Shown: in pieces, positions 1 through 8,907 of the stretch
How the letters are laid out: every line of letters begins with the position of its first letter
How positions within the stretch are numbered: the first letter of the stretch is position 1
Assembly (NCBI GenBank): GCA_023433065.1
Contig: JAEZET010000003.1
Coordinates: forward strand, 124,001 to 188,000
Source of the DNA: Cyanobacteria bacterium OH_CBrB_359
GTDB lineage: Bacteria > Cyanobacteriota > Vampirovibrionia > Gastranaerophilales > Gastranaerophilaceae
Direction of reading: 5' to 3'
DNA: 64,000 bases
The notes under the pieces: generated by a model
What the model was told of the DNA's origin: nothing
The model's input: the letters and a program-made list of their open reading frames with translations, nothing else
Databases searched by the model: none
Translations under genes and position numbers: made by a program

Positions 1-927
1 TGCTACAGCAGGAGGTTTTTTAATTGTGCAGCCTGCTGCGAATTTGTGGCCGCCACCTCCAAATATTGCTGATATTTCGCTAACATCAATATTTTTGCTT
101 CTAAGACTTATTTTAGTTTGTCCGAGTGTAGTTTCTTTTAAGACAAAAGATATTTCAACGGTTTTAATTTGTCTTAAAGCCTCTGAAATTCCGTCGGTGT
201 AATCATCCGATGCTTTAAATTTTTGCATGTCTTCAATTGAAATGATTGTATAAGCTATTTTGCCATCAGCACTGAAAACGGCATTACTTAAAGCATAAGA
301 TTGAAGTTCAACCATAGCCTGAGGTTTTGATTCATAGCAGGCTCTATATATTTTACAAGGGTCTGCTCCGTTTTCAATAAGCTCTGATGCTATAATTAAT
401 GTATTAGCAGTTGTGTTTTCGTACTTGAACCCGCCTGTATCAGTCAGTATTGAAGTATAAAGACAGGTTGATATGTCTTTATCAAGTTTGAATTGAAGTC
501 CTTTTGTCATATTAAATAAAACTTCACCGGCAGAAGATGCTTTGGAGTTTACAAAGTTTATTATTCCATAATTATTATTTGTTTTATGGTGGTCAATATT
601 TATAGTTAATTTTGCTTTGTTGAAAAAATCAAAACCTTCAGATAGCCTGTCTTTAGATGCTATATCTACCGCAATAGCAAGATCAAAAATTTCTGAAGAA
701 TTTATTTCATTAATATTTATAAATCTGTCTAGATGAGGCAAAAAATCGTATACTTCAGGGACTTTACCCATCACAACAAGTTTTGAACTCTTGTTGAAAT
801 ACTTTTCTAAAATAAGATTTAATGCCAAAGCTGAACTTATGGTATCTCCGTCAGGATTCACATGTGGCATTATTATTATTTTTTCGGAGTTTTTTATAGC
901 TTCTTTAAAATCGTTAATATTATTCAT
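1..927 (-). CDS. DHH-family phosphoesterase, NrnA-like (3' end cut by window)
   Basis: The minus-strand frame is open from an ATG at 927 to the window edge (309 codons) and has no stop, so the C-terminus is missing. Visible motifs are the metal-binding PHVNPDGD at residues 21-28, the central IDHHK signature of the DHH superfamily, and a late GGGGHKFAAG, the DHHA1 glycine-rich substrate loop. This order is that of NrnA, the bifunctional oligoribonuclease and pAp phosphatase that degrades 2-5 nt RNAs and clears 3'-phosphoadenosine 5'-phosphate in the cytoplasm. The family is usually 310-340 aa, so only a few residues should be lost. No strong Shine-Dalgarno precedes the chosen ATG. A plus-strand reading frame at 791-982 inside it is a shadow. 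Confidence 0.85.
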   Translation of the reverse strand, partial: MNNINDFKEAIKNSEKIIIMPHVNPDGDTISSALALNLILEKYFNKSSKLVVMGKVPEVYDFLPHLDRFININEINSSEIFDLAIAVDIASKDRLSEGFDFFNKAKLTINIDHHKTNNNYGIINFVNSKASSAGEVLFNMTKGLQFKLDKDISTCLYTSILTDTGGFKYENTTANTLIIASELIENGADPCKIYRACYESKPQAMVELQSYALSNAVFSADGKIAYTIISIEDMQKFKASDDYTDGISEALRQIKTVEISFVLKETTLGQTKISLRSKNIDVSEISAIFGGGGHKFAAGCTIKKPPAVA

Positions 928-1016
928 TTTCGGGTTTCTATTTATGAATGATAAATTATATTGTATCATAAATAGAATATGAACCAAATTTTTGAGAACA
1001 GACAAGGAGTTATTAG

Positions 1017-2054
1017 TTGGAATTTTTAATATCGGCAGTATTGATAATAGTTCTACTTGTTTTGATAGTATTATCCTGTATTGTATTTACTAATGCAGTT
1101 GAGCATTTGGGAAGAGTTTTTGATTTGGGAGACGGAGCTGTCGGATGCGTGCTTGCAGCTGTTGGTACGGCTTTACCCGAGACAATAGTGCCACTTGTTG
1201 CTATATTTGGTGCTTATTTTGCAGGAGGGAACGTTCAGGCAGGAAGCGAAATCGGTGTTGGCGCAATATTGGGCGCACCTTTTCTATTGAGTACGCTTGC
1301 AATGTTTGTGACCGGCATTGCTGCAGTTATGTTTTCAAAGCTTAAAAAAAGAAAACATGAGGTTCAAATTGATGTAAATTCGCTTTTAAGAGATTTGAGA
1401 TTTTTTATTATAGCTTATACGGTGGCGGTTTTGTCATCGTTTGTGTCAACCCAATATATTAAATATATTATTGGGATAATTTTACTCTTATATTATGGTT
1501 TTTATGTATTCAGAACAATTCTGAAATCTTGTAATGTAGTTTGTAGCAACGAACTTGAAGAGCTTTATTTATTTAAAATATTTAATGCTCTAAAAAAATT
1601 CAAAAAACTCTCTATATGGCTTCAGATTTGTTTATCAATTTTTGCATTGATTTGTTTTTCCCATTTATTCGTGGAAAATATCAAGTTCTTGTCCGAAGGT
1701 CTTAATATTTCACCTTTGATTATAAGCTTGTTGCTTGCTCCTGTTGCAACTGAGCTACCTGAAATGTTTAATAGCGTGATATGGATTAATGGGTCAAAAG
1801 ATACTCTAGCCCTTGGAAATATAACAGGAGCCATGGTTTTTCAAAGTTGTATCCCTATGTCAATAGGATTGTTTTTTACATCATGGGTATTTGCTCAAGA
1901 AGCTTGTATAAACATAATTTTAGTCTATTTTGCAGTAATAGTTCTCTATATTTTTGCAGCAAGGAATAAATCGCATATTTCTCCTTTTACATTGATATTT
2001 TCTGGTTTGTTTTATTTTATTTACCTGGCTTATATAATTTTTCAAGTTTTTTAA
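1017..2054 (+). CDS. Sodium/calcium exchanger (CaCA) family membrane protein
   Basis: A 345-aa polytopic membrane protein with two inverted exchanger repeats. The first alpha-repeat carries GTALPETIVP (residues 50-59) and the second APVATELPEMFNS (241-253); the conserved acidic LPE in each is the cation-binding signature of the Ca2+:cation antiporter family. It probably moves Ca2+ or another cation against Na+ or H+ in the inner membrane. The start is a TTG at 1017, chosen because AAGGAG at 1004-1009 sits 7 bases upstream and the first helix begins immediately. The two halves are separated by a charged linker near residue 107-125. The transported ion cannot be read from the sequence. Confidence 0.85.
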   Translation: MEFLISAVLIIVLLVLIVLSCIVFTNAVEHLGRVFDLGDGAVGCVLAAVGTALPETIVPLVAIFGAYFAGGNVQAGSEIGVGAILGAPFLLSTLAMFVTGIAAVMFSKLKKRKHEVQIDVNSLLRDLRFFIIAYTVAVLSSFVSTQYIKYIIGIILLLYYGFYVFRTILKSCNVVCSNELEELYLFKIFNALKKFKKLSIWLQICLSIFALICFSHLFVENIKFLSEGLNISPLIISLLLAPVATELPEMFNSVIWINGSKDTLALGNITGAMVFQSCIPMSIGLFFTSWVFAQEACINIILVYFAVIVLYIFAARNKSHISPFTLIFSGLFYFIYLAYIIFQVF

Positions 2055-2141
2055 TATAGACGAATAGACGGTTTAATCTAATGACAAATCATTTATATTG
2101 GAGTAAAATAATTGAAATATAATACATAGAGGACTTTTATT

Positions 2142-3497
2142 TTGTTTGAAAAATTTACAGAAAAAGCTATAGAAGTTGTAAAAGCTTCGCAAATTACCGC
2201 AATTGAATTAAACCATGAAAAGATATATCCCGAGCATCTTTTAATCGGTTTAAGTTCCCAAAAAAGCGGTATAATCGGCAAGTTTATGTCTATGTATAAA
2301 GTTTCGCCTGACTTAATAAAAGAAGCATTTGAGGAAGATTTTAAATTAAAACAAACCGTGAAACCAGTAGAATTCGTCGTTTTTAGTGATTCTTTGAAAA
2401 CAATCTTTGATAAGTCATTTTCTATTGCAAAAAATTTTGGAAATAGTTATATAATGCCTGAGCATTTATTTTTAGCTTTAGTTGATGATAAGAAAAATAA
2501 AATTAATTCAATACTAAAAAAACTTGATTTTGATGTAAAAAAAGCAAAAGGTATTTTACAAAAGGTACTCGAGAAAAGGATTATACGAAAAGATGTACAT
2601 CCTGAAAGTACTTCAAATGATGTGAAAGATAAATACCAATATATAGATTCTTTATTTAAAGATCCGGGCTCTTCTCATTTATTTGAAAGAGCGGTGGCAA
2701 AGTTATCCACATCTAATTACGAAATTTTGGGTACTGAGCAGATTATGCAATCAATTTTAGAAGATGAAAATTTGGAAATTTTAGCTGTTTTAAATTCACT
2801 TGGGCTTAATTCTTCTTCATTTTTTGAAAAACTCAATGACATTTCCTCAAGACAGGCAGAATATGCTGATAAGCAAATTATCTTCACTCCAAATGCATTA
2901 AAGACAATGTTTTTGGCAATAGAAACAGCGAAAGAATTAGGTTCGGCATCTGTTCATGCAGAGCATATTATTTTAGGGCTTTTAAAAGCAAAAAGCGGTA
3001 TTGCTTATAATATTTTAAAAGAGCTCAATATTGATGAGGGGGAATTGGCACAAAAAATATTAAGACCTATTGAAAAACAAATGTCTGAAACCAGCGTTGT
3101 TTTGAGATTGGCAAGACAGGAAGCAAGAAGAATAGGCAAAAATGTAATAGGAAGTGAATCAATTTTGCTGGGGATTTTATTGGAAGGTTCAAATATTGCG
3201 GCTCAGGTGTTGCAAGAGCTTGGTATTACAATTAAAGATGCAAGAAATGAAATTGAAAAAATAATCGGCTCTTCAGAAGATTATTCAGAAAAAGAAATAC
3301 AATTCAGTCAGAGAGCTAAATTAATTTTGGAGGAGGCATGGAATATAGCCAAATCTGAAAATAAAACTAAAATCGAGGCAAAACATCTTTTACTTGCTAT
3401 ATGTAATAACCCAAAATCTCTTGCTATGTTAGCACTTTCTCATCTCGGTGTTGATGTTCTTGAAATCAGACAAGGTATAAGTAATAAAAATTCTTAG
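2142..3497 (+). CDS. Stand-alone Clp N-domain repeat protein (no AAA+ module)
   Basis: A 451-aa protein composed almost wholly of Clp_N-type helical repeats. I count six: near residues 1-65, 80-150, 180-235, 247-308, 315-375 and 385-445. Each has a recognisable 'A...A...G...I..EHLLL.L' pattern, for example IYPEHLLIGL, YIMPEHLFLAL, SVHAEHIILGL and KIEAKHLLLAI. In ClpC/ClpA such paired repeats form the adaptor-docking N-domain ahead of the two ATPase rings; here there is no Walker A or B motif. Three tandem N-domains without an unfoldase suggest an adaptor, decoy or accessory subunit of a Clp protease, comparable in idea to plant ClpT, but this is inference. TTG start with AGAGGA at 2128-2133. 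One base separates its stop from the U32 peptidase gene. Confidence 0.8.
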   Translation: MFEKFTEKAIEVVKASQITAIELNHEKIYPEHLLIGLSSQKSGIIGKFMSMYKVSPDLIKEAFEEDFKLKQTVKPVEFVVFSDSLKTIFDKSFSIAKNFGNSYIMPEHLFLALVDDKKNKINSILKKLDFDVKKAKGILQKVLEKRIIRKDVHPESTSNDVKDKYQYIDSLFKDPGSSHLFERAVAKLSTSNYEILGTEQIMQSILEDENLEILAVLNSLGLNSSSFFEKLNDISSRQAEYADKQIIFTPNALKTMFLAIETAKELGSASVHAEHIILGLLKAKSGIAYNILKELNIDEGELAQKILRPIEKQMSETSVVLRLARQEARRIGKNVIGSESILLGILLEGSNIAAQVLQELGITIKDARNEIEKIIGSSEDYSEKEIQFSQRAKLILEEAWNIAKSENKTKIEAKHLLLAICNNPKSLAMLALSHLGVDVLEIRQGISNKNS

Positions 3498-3498
3498 T

Positions 3499-5322
3499 AT
3501 GAAAAATGGCAGAAAAATTGAACTTTTAGCCCCTGCAAAAAATAAAGAAACAGCAATAGCTGCAATAAATGCAGGTGCAGATGCTCTTTATATGGGGTAT
3601 TTGAAATTCGGTGCAAGAAACATTGCCGGAAATTCTTTAGAGGATATAAGGGCGGTTGTTGATTATGCACATATTTTTAGAGTTAAAGTTTACATTACAA
3701 TTAATACTATTTTAACTGATGCGGACATAAAAGAAACAGAAAAGCTCATAAATGACTTATATTTAATAGGTGTAGATTCAATAATTATACAAGATATGGG
3801 GATTTTAGAGCTTGAGTTGCCCCCTATAAATATAATTGCAAGCACGCAGTGTCATAATAATACTTTAGAAAAAATATTATTTCTTGAAAAAACAGGATTT
3901 AAAAGAGTAATATTGCCGAGAGAATTTTCGTTGGATGAAATTAAAAACATTTCACAAAACACAAATATTGAACTTGAGTCTTTTGTCCATGGAGCCTTAT
4001 GTGTTTCATACAGCGGGCAGTGCTATTTGAGTTATGCAATAGGAGGAAGAAGCGCTAATAGGGGTGAATGCGCACAGCCTTGCAGAAAACAATATTCACT
4101 GAAAGATTCAGATGGAAATATTATTGCAAAAGATAAATATCTTTTAAGTCTTAAAGATTTTAATCTCTCAGATTATATTAAAGAGTTAATTGATGCAGGA
4201 ATAACGTCTTTTAAGATTGAAGGAAGGCTTAAAGATGAATCTTACATAAAAAATGTTGTAGGCTATTATCGAAATAAAATTGATATGGCGCTTTATCAAT
4301 CTAATCTTGAAAAGAGTTCACAGGGACTTATAAATTTAGATTTTGAGCCTGATTTATTTAAGACATTTAACAGGAAATATACAACATATTTTACAACCGG
4401 CATTCGGGATAATATTTGTACCAAAAGTTACTCGAAATCTATTGGAGAAAAAATAGGCATGGTTAAATATCTGTCTAAAGATTATTTTGTTGTTGATAAT
4501 AATAATCTAAATCCTGGTGACGGAATTTGTTTTTTTGATTCAAATAATCAATTAATAGGTACAAATATAAATACGGTTTCAGAGAACAAAGTCTTTCCTG
4601 CCGATATGTCAGATATTGAAAGAGGCGCTGAAATCTATAGGAATTTTGATAAAAAATTTTCAGACTTATTGAAAATTTCTAAAACCTCAAGAGTCATTCC
4701 TGTTTCTCTTAAAATTATTATGAATGATAATAATATAACATTTCAGCTTTTCGACATTGAAAATAATTTTGCCGAGATTAATATTAATAATGATTTTGAA
4801 CTTGCGAAAAATCAAGAAAATGCACTGGAAAATATTATTAAGCAGTTTTCAAAACTTGGCGGAACTGAATTTTATCTGGCGGAAAAATTTATTAAAATGA
4901 ATAAAATTCCTTTTATTCCTGTTTCTAGATTAAATTCAATAAGACGTGAGCTTGTCGAAGAATTAAGAAATCAAAGAGAAAAAAATTATAAATTTGAAAA
5001 AAGAGTTTCAAAAATAAGCGTGGTTGAATATCCATATAAAAACTTGGATTATACATTTAATGTGCACAATAAATATGCCAAAAAATTTTATGAAAAAAGA
5101 GGCGTTACATTTATCTCACCTTCTCTTGAATCTTCTGTAAAAGTCGAGCCTGATACAGTTGTAATGACAACAAAGCATTGTCTGAGATATGAATTTGGTC
5201 TTTGCCCAAAGAAAAATGCTAAGAGTTCGAAAAGTAAAAATTTAATTTTAATTGATGGCTATAAGAAAGAATATAATCTTGAATTCGATTGCAAAAATTG
5301 CATAATGAAAGTTATCTTTTAG
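3499..5322 (+). CDS. Peptidase U32 family protein (collagenase-like/RlhA-YegQ type)
   Basis: A 607-aa U32 protein. The N-terminus (KIELLAPAKNKETAIAAINAGADALYMG) is the TIM-barrel opening typical of the family, and the U32 signature lies near residues 159-198 with HGALCVSYSGQCYLSY and GECAQPCRKQY. Its cysteines would bind an Fe-S cluster or metal in members now known to act in tRNA or rRNA hydroxylation or ubiquinone synthesis. A long C-terminal domain (about 300-607) makes it closer in size to RlhA (23S rRNA C2501 hydroxylation) than to the short YegQ/YhbU proteins. A C-terminal C-x2-C (CKNCIMK) is also present. It starts 1 base after the Clp_N gene, so translation is likely coupled. The substrate is unproven. 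Confidence 0.85.
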   Translation: MKNGRKIELLAPAKNKETAIAAINAGADALYMGYLKFGARNIAGNSLEDIRAVVDYAHIFRVKVYITINTILTDADIKETEKLINDLYLIGVDSIIIQDMGILELELPPINIIASTQCHNNTLEKILFLEKTGFKRVILPREFSLDEIKNISQNTNIELESFVHGALCVSYSGQCYLSYAIGGRSANRGECAQPCRKQYSLKDSDGNIIAKDKYLLSLKDFNLSDYIKELIDAGITSFKIEGRLKDESYIKNVVGYYRNKIDMALYQSNLEKSSQGLINLDFEPDLFKTFNRKYTTYFTTGIRDNICTKSYSKSIGEKIGMVKYLSKDYFVVDNNNLNPGDGICFFDSNNQLIGTNINTVSENKVFPADMSDIERGAEIYRNFDKKFSDLLKISKTSRVIPVSLKIIMNDNNITFQLFDIENNFAEININNDFELAKNQENALENIIKQFSKLGGTEFYLAEKFIKMNKIPFIPVSRLNSIRRELVEELRNQREKNYKFEKRVSKISVVEYPYKNLDYTFNVHNKYAKKFYEKRGVTFISPSLESSVKVEPDTVVMTTKHCLRYEFGLCPKKNAKSSKSKNLILIDGYKKEYNLEFDCKNCIMKVIF

Positions 5323-6049
5323 TTTTTTCTAACAACATCTTTATACTCACTGTCGAAAAATTTTTTTTATTGTATTTTGCTTCAAGCAATGACTGCAAGT
5401 TATCATCAGGAAGCTTTGACGTATGCCAATCTCTAAATTCTAATATTTTAAATCTGGAATTTTTGGTAATTTTGACATAATCATCATAAAAGAGCCTGTT
5501 TACAAAGTCCGAGTAATAAATCTGTCTGATTAAATCTTCTTTAACATCATGATTATAATGTGGTGTAATTATTTCAGAAAGCTCATCTTCTTTGTAAATC
5601 AGATGCCCCCAATCAGGGATTTTGGAATTATTGTATGTAATATTATATTCATTATTAACAAGCCATACATGATTTCCCTTATGGCATGACCAGATTGGTC
5701 CCATAAGCGCAGATAGTTTACCGCCATATTTAAGCAATCCATACATTTTATTAATTGCAATATCTAAGTTCTTTATATGTTCAAAAGAGTTTGTTGCAAT
5801 TATAAGGTCAAATTCATTTTCTTTAGTAAAATTCGATATAGAGCCATTAACTTTGCAGTATTTTTTGTCATCTGATTCATAATTCCCAATTAAAGGGTCT
5901 ATGCAAATCCACTTTTTAACTTTAAGTTCCTTTGTTACCTCTTCAGGCGTATTTCCGCCGACTTCGAGAACTTTAGAGTCTTTAAATAATTCTCTGTCTA
6001 AACAGTCATTCAAGTGATTTTGCTGCCATATGGGTAGAGTTTTTAACAT
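5312..6049 (-). CDS. Class I SAM-dependent methyltransferase domain protein
   Basis: A 245-aa protein with the Rossmann motif I variant KVLEVGGNTPEEV (about residues 26-38), an acidic strand-2 end (WICIDP), motif IV-like FDLIIATNSFEHI, and a post-motif LKYGGKLSALMGP. This is the arrangement of Methyltransf_11-type enzymes acting on small molecules or glycans. Its last codons overlap the end of the convergent U32 gene by 11 bp (5312-5322). No pathway partner is adjacent, so the acceptor is unknown. The N-terminal LPIWQQNHLND resembles methyltransferases in polysaccharide clusters, a weak hint only. Confidence 0.75.
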   Translation of the reverse strand: MLKTLPIWQQNHLNDCLDRELFKDSKVLEVGGNTPEEVTKELKVKKWICIDPLIGNYESDDKKYCKVNGSISNFTKENEFDLIIATNSFEHIKNLDIAINKMYGLLKYGGKLSALMGPIWSCHKGNHVWLVNNEYNITYNNSKIPDWGHLIYKEDELSEIITPHYNHDVKEDLIRQIYYSDFVNRLFYDDYVKITKNSRFKILEFRDWHTSKLPDDNLQSLLEAKYNKKNFSTVSIKMLLEKTKR

Positions 6050-6134
6050 AACTTAATTATATCATAACGATATTTTCTACATTTGTTTCTTTATTTAAAT
6101 TTTTAGAATTGAAATATAAAAATAGTATTAAGAA

Positions 6135-6164
6135 TTGTAAAATTATATACAAAATATCTAAAAT
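6135..6164 (+). promoter_or_regulatory. Sigma70-like promoter for the RTX-like gene
   Basis: TTGTAA at 6135-6140, an 18-base spacer, and TAAAAT at 6159-6164. It lies 64 bases upstream of the 6228 start and just before the 26-bp palindrome, which would therefore fall at the start of the transcript. Confidence 0.45.
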
Positions 6165-6165
6165 G

Positions 6166-6191
6166 TATATATAAAAAATTTTTTATATATA
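6166..6191. repeat. 26-bp perfect AT palindrome in the 5' leader
   Basis: The arms are TATATATAAAAAA and its exact complement, centred between 6178 and 6179. In RNA it can form a 5'-leader hairpin about 36 bases before the start codon. A similar AT hairpin precedes the unknown gene at 61645. It may stabilise mRNA or be a protein-binding site; nothing in the sequence decides this. Confidence 0.6.
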
Positions 6192-6227
6192 TGTGTGTAT
6201 TAAGAAATTACAATCGGGAGATAAAAA

Positions 6228-8012
6228 ATGACATTTATTGATGCTTTAAACGCCGGAAATTACAAATACGCTACTGGCACAGGTGGAACTGTAAAAATTA
6301 CACTGGGTGACGGTGATAATGTTATTCAGGCGAATGCTGCAAATCTCGAAATTGTTACCGGTAACGGTAATCAACAGATTGTTGCGAATGCTGCAGATAG
6401 TTTGAGTATTCAAACCGGAATGTCAGGTATGGACCTTGTTATTGCAAGTGCCGATTCAGCATTTATAAATACTAATGACAGCAACGATTATATTAAATTT
6501 ACAGGAACACAATTTGATATTTCTGCAGTTGGCGGAAATAATACAATAATTGTTGATGGAAATATTAACAATACAACAGCTAATAATTCGATAACTCTTG
6601 GTGATGGTGACCTAAACCAAATTCACATGGTTGCAAATAATGTTGATATTACTGCAGGTAATACAAATTTGGCGGCTGCTTTTGTCGGCAACAATGTTGA
6701 TATTGCTTCAGGTAACGGTGACAAAGCAATTGCTTTCTGGGGTGATAATATTAATATGAACTTCGGAAATGGTAACAATAGTATAGCTACTATGGATATA
6801 GCAATAGCCCAAGGAAAATACCATGAATTTGCAGATTTTGTTGAAGCTGATACTACTAAAAATGTATCCGCACCTGTAAAAGAATATATTGATCCTGATT
6901 ATACTACTGATATAGAAGCAACAATTAAAAAATATAATTTAAGCAATAAAGAAGCTCAAACTTTACGTAATTTATATGCTCAAGGAAAACTTGACGATAA
7001 ATTGACAGCAGACGGACTTCCTCTCTATGCATTAGTAAAAAGTCCTGATTTGGGTACATATGTTGTAGCTCAAAGAGATTCACAAAATCACTGCTGGTCA
7101 GTAAATAATTATAAAAATGACGCAGGCAACCCAAGAAGATCAAATTACACAGCAGATGGCAGAGAATGTATTGCAACTACTTCTGCTTGGACTGATACTT
7201 CCCTTGAAGCCAAAAGAGCATACAATATGGTAACAACAACTACATTTACAGTTGACGGTGTTAAAAACGTTAATATAAATACAGGAACTGGTATTAACGA
7301 TATTAGAATTACCGCAGGCTTAGATGATTTAGACTCTATTGAGGTAAAAAGTCCTGGGTCAGGTCTTGTATCAATAACACCGGGCTTTACTACACAACCT
7401 GTAAAAGACATTATAAAAACCGGCTACGATATATTGAATTCCAATATGGGCATATTAACATCTGCTTCAACAAGAACTTCACCTCTTATTATAGATTATA
7501 ATCAAGATGGAGTGGTCTCCGCAGAACATGCAAGAGGTATAGACCTTGATGGAAACGGAACAGCTGACGGTTGTGCTTCAAATGGCGATAAAATGTTAGC
7601 AATGACAGATATCAATGGGAACGGTATCATTGATGGTTCTGAAGTATTCGGTGATGAAACAGTCAATCCGTTCACAGGTGAAAAACTCAACGCAGCAAAC
7701 GGTTTTGAAGCATTGAAAAAAGTTGCAGAAGCTGCTGAAGCAAATACAGGCATCGATTGTATCGGTGAAGATGGATTAGTTAACTTAAAAGCATTAAAAT
7801 CAGCTTTAGCAACAAAAGGAATAGTCCTAGGATTTGTATCAGACGACAACAACTCAACTGTTGAAGACCTGGCAAAAGTAGCTTACATCGATACCCAAAA
7901 CTACACTGAGCAAGAAGATAAAGGCGATGTTCAACACAATCAATTAGGAACAAGCATCTTCGATGACGGCTCTAAAGTAAAAGTTGATGATGTCTGGTTT
8001 ACATTAACATAA
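6228..8012 (+). CDS. RTX/EF-hand-like calcium-binding repeat protein
   Basis: A 594-aa acidic protein, ATG preceded by GGGAG at 6216-6220. Residues about 15-190 are irregular beta-roll repeats rich in G-[DN]-G-[DN] (LGDGDN, TGNGNQ, SGNGDK, FGNGNN), resembling RTX Ca2+-binding turns. A less repetitive middle (about 200-380) includes NINTGTGINDIRITAG. The C-terminal third has several EF-hand/dockerin-type loops: DYNQDGVV, DLDGNGTAD and DINGNGIIDGSE followed by VFGD. That block is the pattern of the haemolysin-type calcium-binding related domain found in large adhesins. No Sec signal is visible, so type I export or an S-layer-like role is possible but unproven. Downstream is a bidirectional terminator. 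It is probably a well expressed surface or exported protein. Confidence 0.65.
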   Translation: MTFIDALNAGNYKYATGTGGTVKITLGDGDNVIQANAANLEIVTGNGNQQIVANAADSLSIQTGMSGMDLVIASADSAFINTNDSNDYIKFTGTQFDISAVGGNNTIIVDGNINNTTANNSITLGDGDLNQIHMVANNVDITAGNTNLAAAFVGNNVDIASGNGDKAIAFWGDNINMNFGNGNNSIATMDIAIAQGKYHEFADFVEADTTKNVSAPVKEYIDPDYTTDIEATIKKYNLSNKEAQTLRNLYAQGKLDDKLTADGLPLYALVKSPDLGTYVVAQRDSQNHCWSVNNYKNDAGNPRRSNYTADGRECIATTSAWTDTSLEAKRAYNMVTTTTFTVDGVKNVNINTGTGINDIRITAGLDDLDSIEVKSPGSGLVSITPGFTTQPVKDIIKTGYDILNSNMGILTSASTRTSPLIIDYNQDGVVSAEHARGIDLDGNGTADGCASNGDKMLAMTDINGNGIIDGSEVFGDETVNPFTGEKLNAANGFEALKKVAEAAEANTGIDCIGEDGLVNLKALKSALATKGIVLGFVSDDNNSTVEDLAKVAYIDTQNYTEQEDKGDVQHNQLGTSIFDDGSKVKVDDVWFTLT

Positions 8013-8034
8013 TATCAAACTTCTATAATTAACA

Positions 8035-8063
8035 AAAAAGCGTCTCCTAATGAGGCGCTTTTT
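8035..8063. terminator. Bidirectional rho-independent terminator
   Basis: AAAAAGCGTCTC, loop CTAAT, GAGGCGCTTTTT. The 12-bp stem (one G.U) is flanked by A and T runs on both sides, serving the RTX-like gene and the convergent permease operon. Confidence 0.85.
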
Positions 8064-8907
8064 AGCCTTTTATTGCACCTTCGTTTTGTCCAGAGATAAA
8101 ATATTTTTGCATACTGATGAAAAATATTAGTATAGGGACTATTGAAATAATTGAACCTGCAGCTATATATCTCCAGTTTGCACTAAACATTCCTTGAAGA
8201 TCATTGATTCCAACAGGAAGAGTGTATAATGATTTTTTTGTAAGCACAATGCTTGGCCATAAAAACTCTCCCCAAGAGCCGATAAAGGTAAATATAGCTA
8301 ATACCGCAAGGGTCGGGGTAACCATTGGGATAAGAATTTTATACCATATTTGAAATACGTTGCATCCGTCAACAAATGCGGCTTCTTCGAGTTCTTTCGG
8401 AATAGCCATAAATGCCTGCCTCATTAGAAAAATTCCAAAGGCATTAACCGCAAAAGGCAATATTAAACCAAGATAACCCATAAAATCATTTACCGTATCA
8501 ACCAGATTCAGCTTTAAGGTTATAAGGTAAATCGGCAGCATAATTGCCTGAAAAGGAACCATTATCGTTGCAAGAATCAAATAAAAAGTTACTTTTTTCC
8601 CTTTAAAATCCATTCTTGCAAGAGGATATGCAGCAAGTGCGGATAAAATTAGGTTTAATAAAACAGTAAAACCCGCAACTATCATACTGTTTACAAAATA
8701 CCCCACAAACGGTATCTGATGCCAAACTCCTATAAAGTTATCAAAAGTAGGCGTTTGGGGTATAAAGACAGGTGGGTATTGAAAAATATTTTCATCAGGG
8801 CCTTTAAGAGCTGTTGAAATCAGCCATAGAAAAGGAAATATCGATAGGATTGAAGTCGTTATCAAAATAAAATGAATACCAGAAGATTTCAAAAATTTTC
8901 TTATCAT
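8062..8907 (-). CDS. Carbohydrate ABC transporter permease, MalG type
   Basis: A 281-aa inner-membrane permease with six predicted helices. The cytoplasmic EAA loop reads EEAAFVDGCNVFQIWYKILIPM (from about residue 187), the surface that docks the ATPase. The N-terminus (ISTALKGPDENIFQYPPVFIPQTPTFDNF) and the C-terminal ISMQKYFISGQNEGAIKG are standard for the MalG/UgpE family of sugar uptake systems. Its start overlaps the stop of the MalF-type gene by 4 bp, so the two form one operon. No solute-binding protein or ATPase gene lies on either side, so the substrate cannot be assigned and the pair must use components encoded elsewhere. Confidence 0.9.
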   Translation of the reverse strand: MIRKFLKSSGIHFILITTSILSIFPFLWLISTALKGPDENIFQYPPVFIPQTPTFDNFIGVWHQIPFVGYFVNSMIVAGFTVLLNLILSALAAYPLARMDFKGKKVTFYLILATIMVPFQAIMLPIYLITLKLNLVDTVNDFMGYLGLILPFAVNAFGIFLMRQAFMAIPKELEEAAFVDGCNVFQIWYKILIPMVTPTLAVLAIFTFIGSWGEFLWPSIVLTKKSLYTLPVGINDLQGMFSANWRYIAAGSIISIVPILIFFISMQKYFISGQNEGAIKG

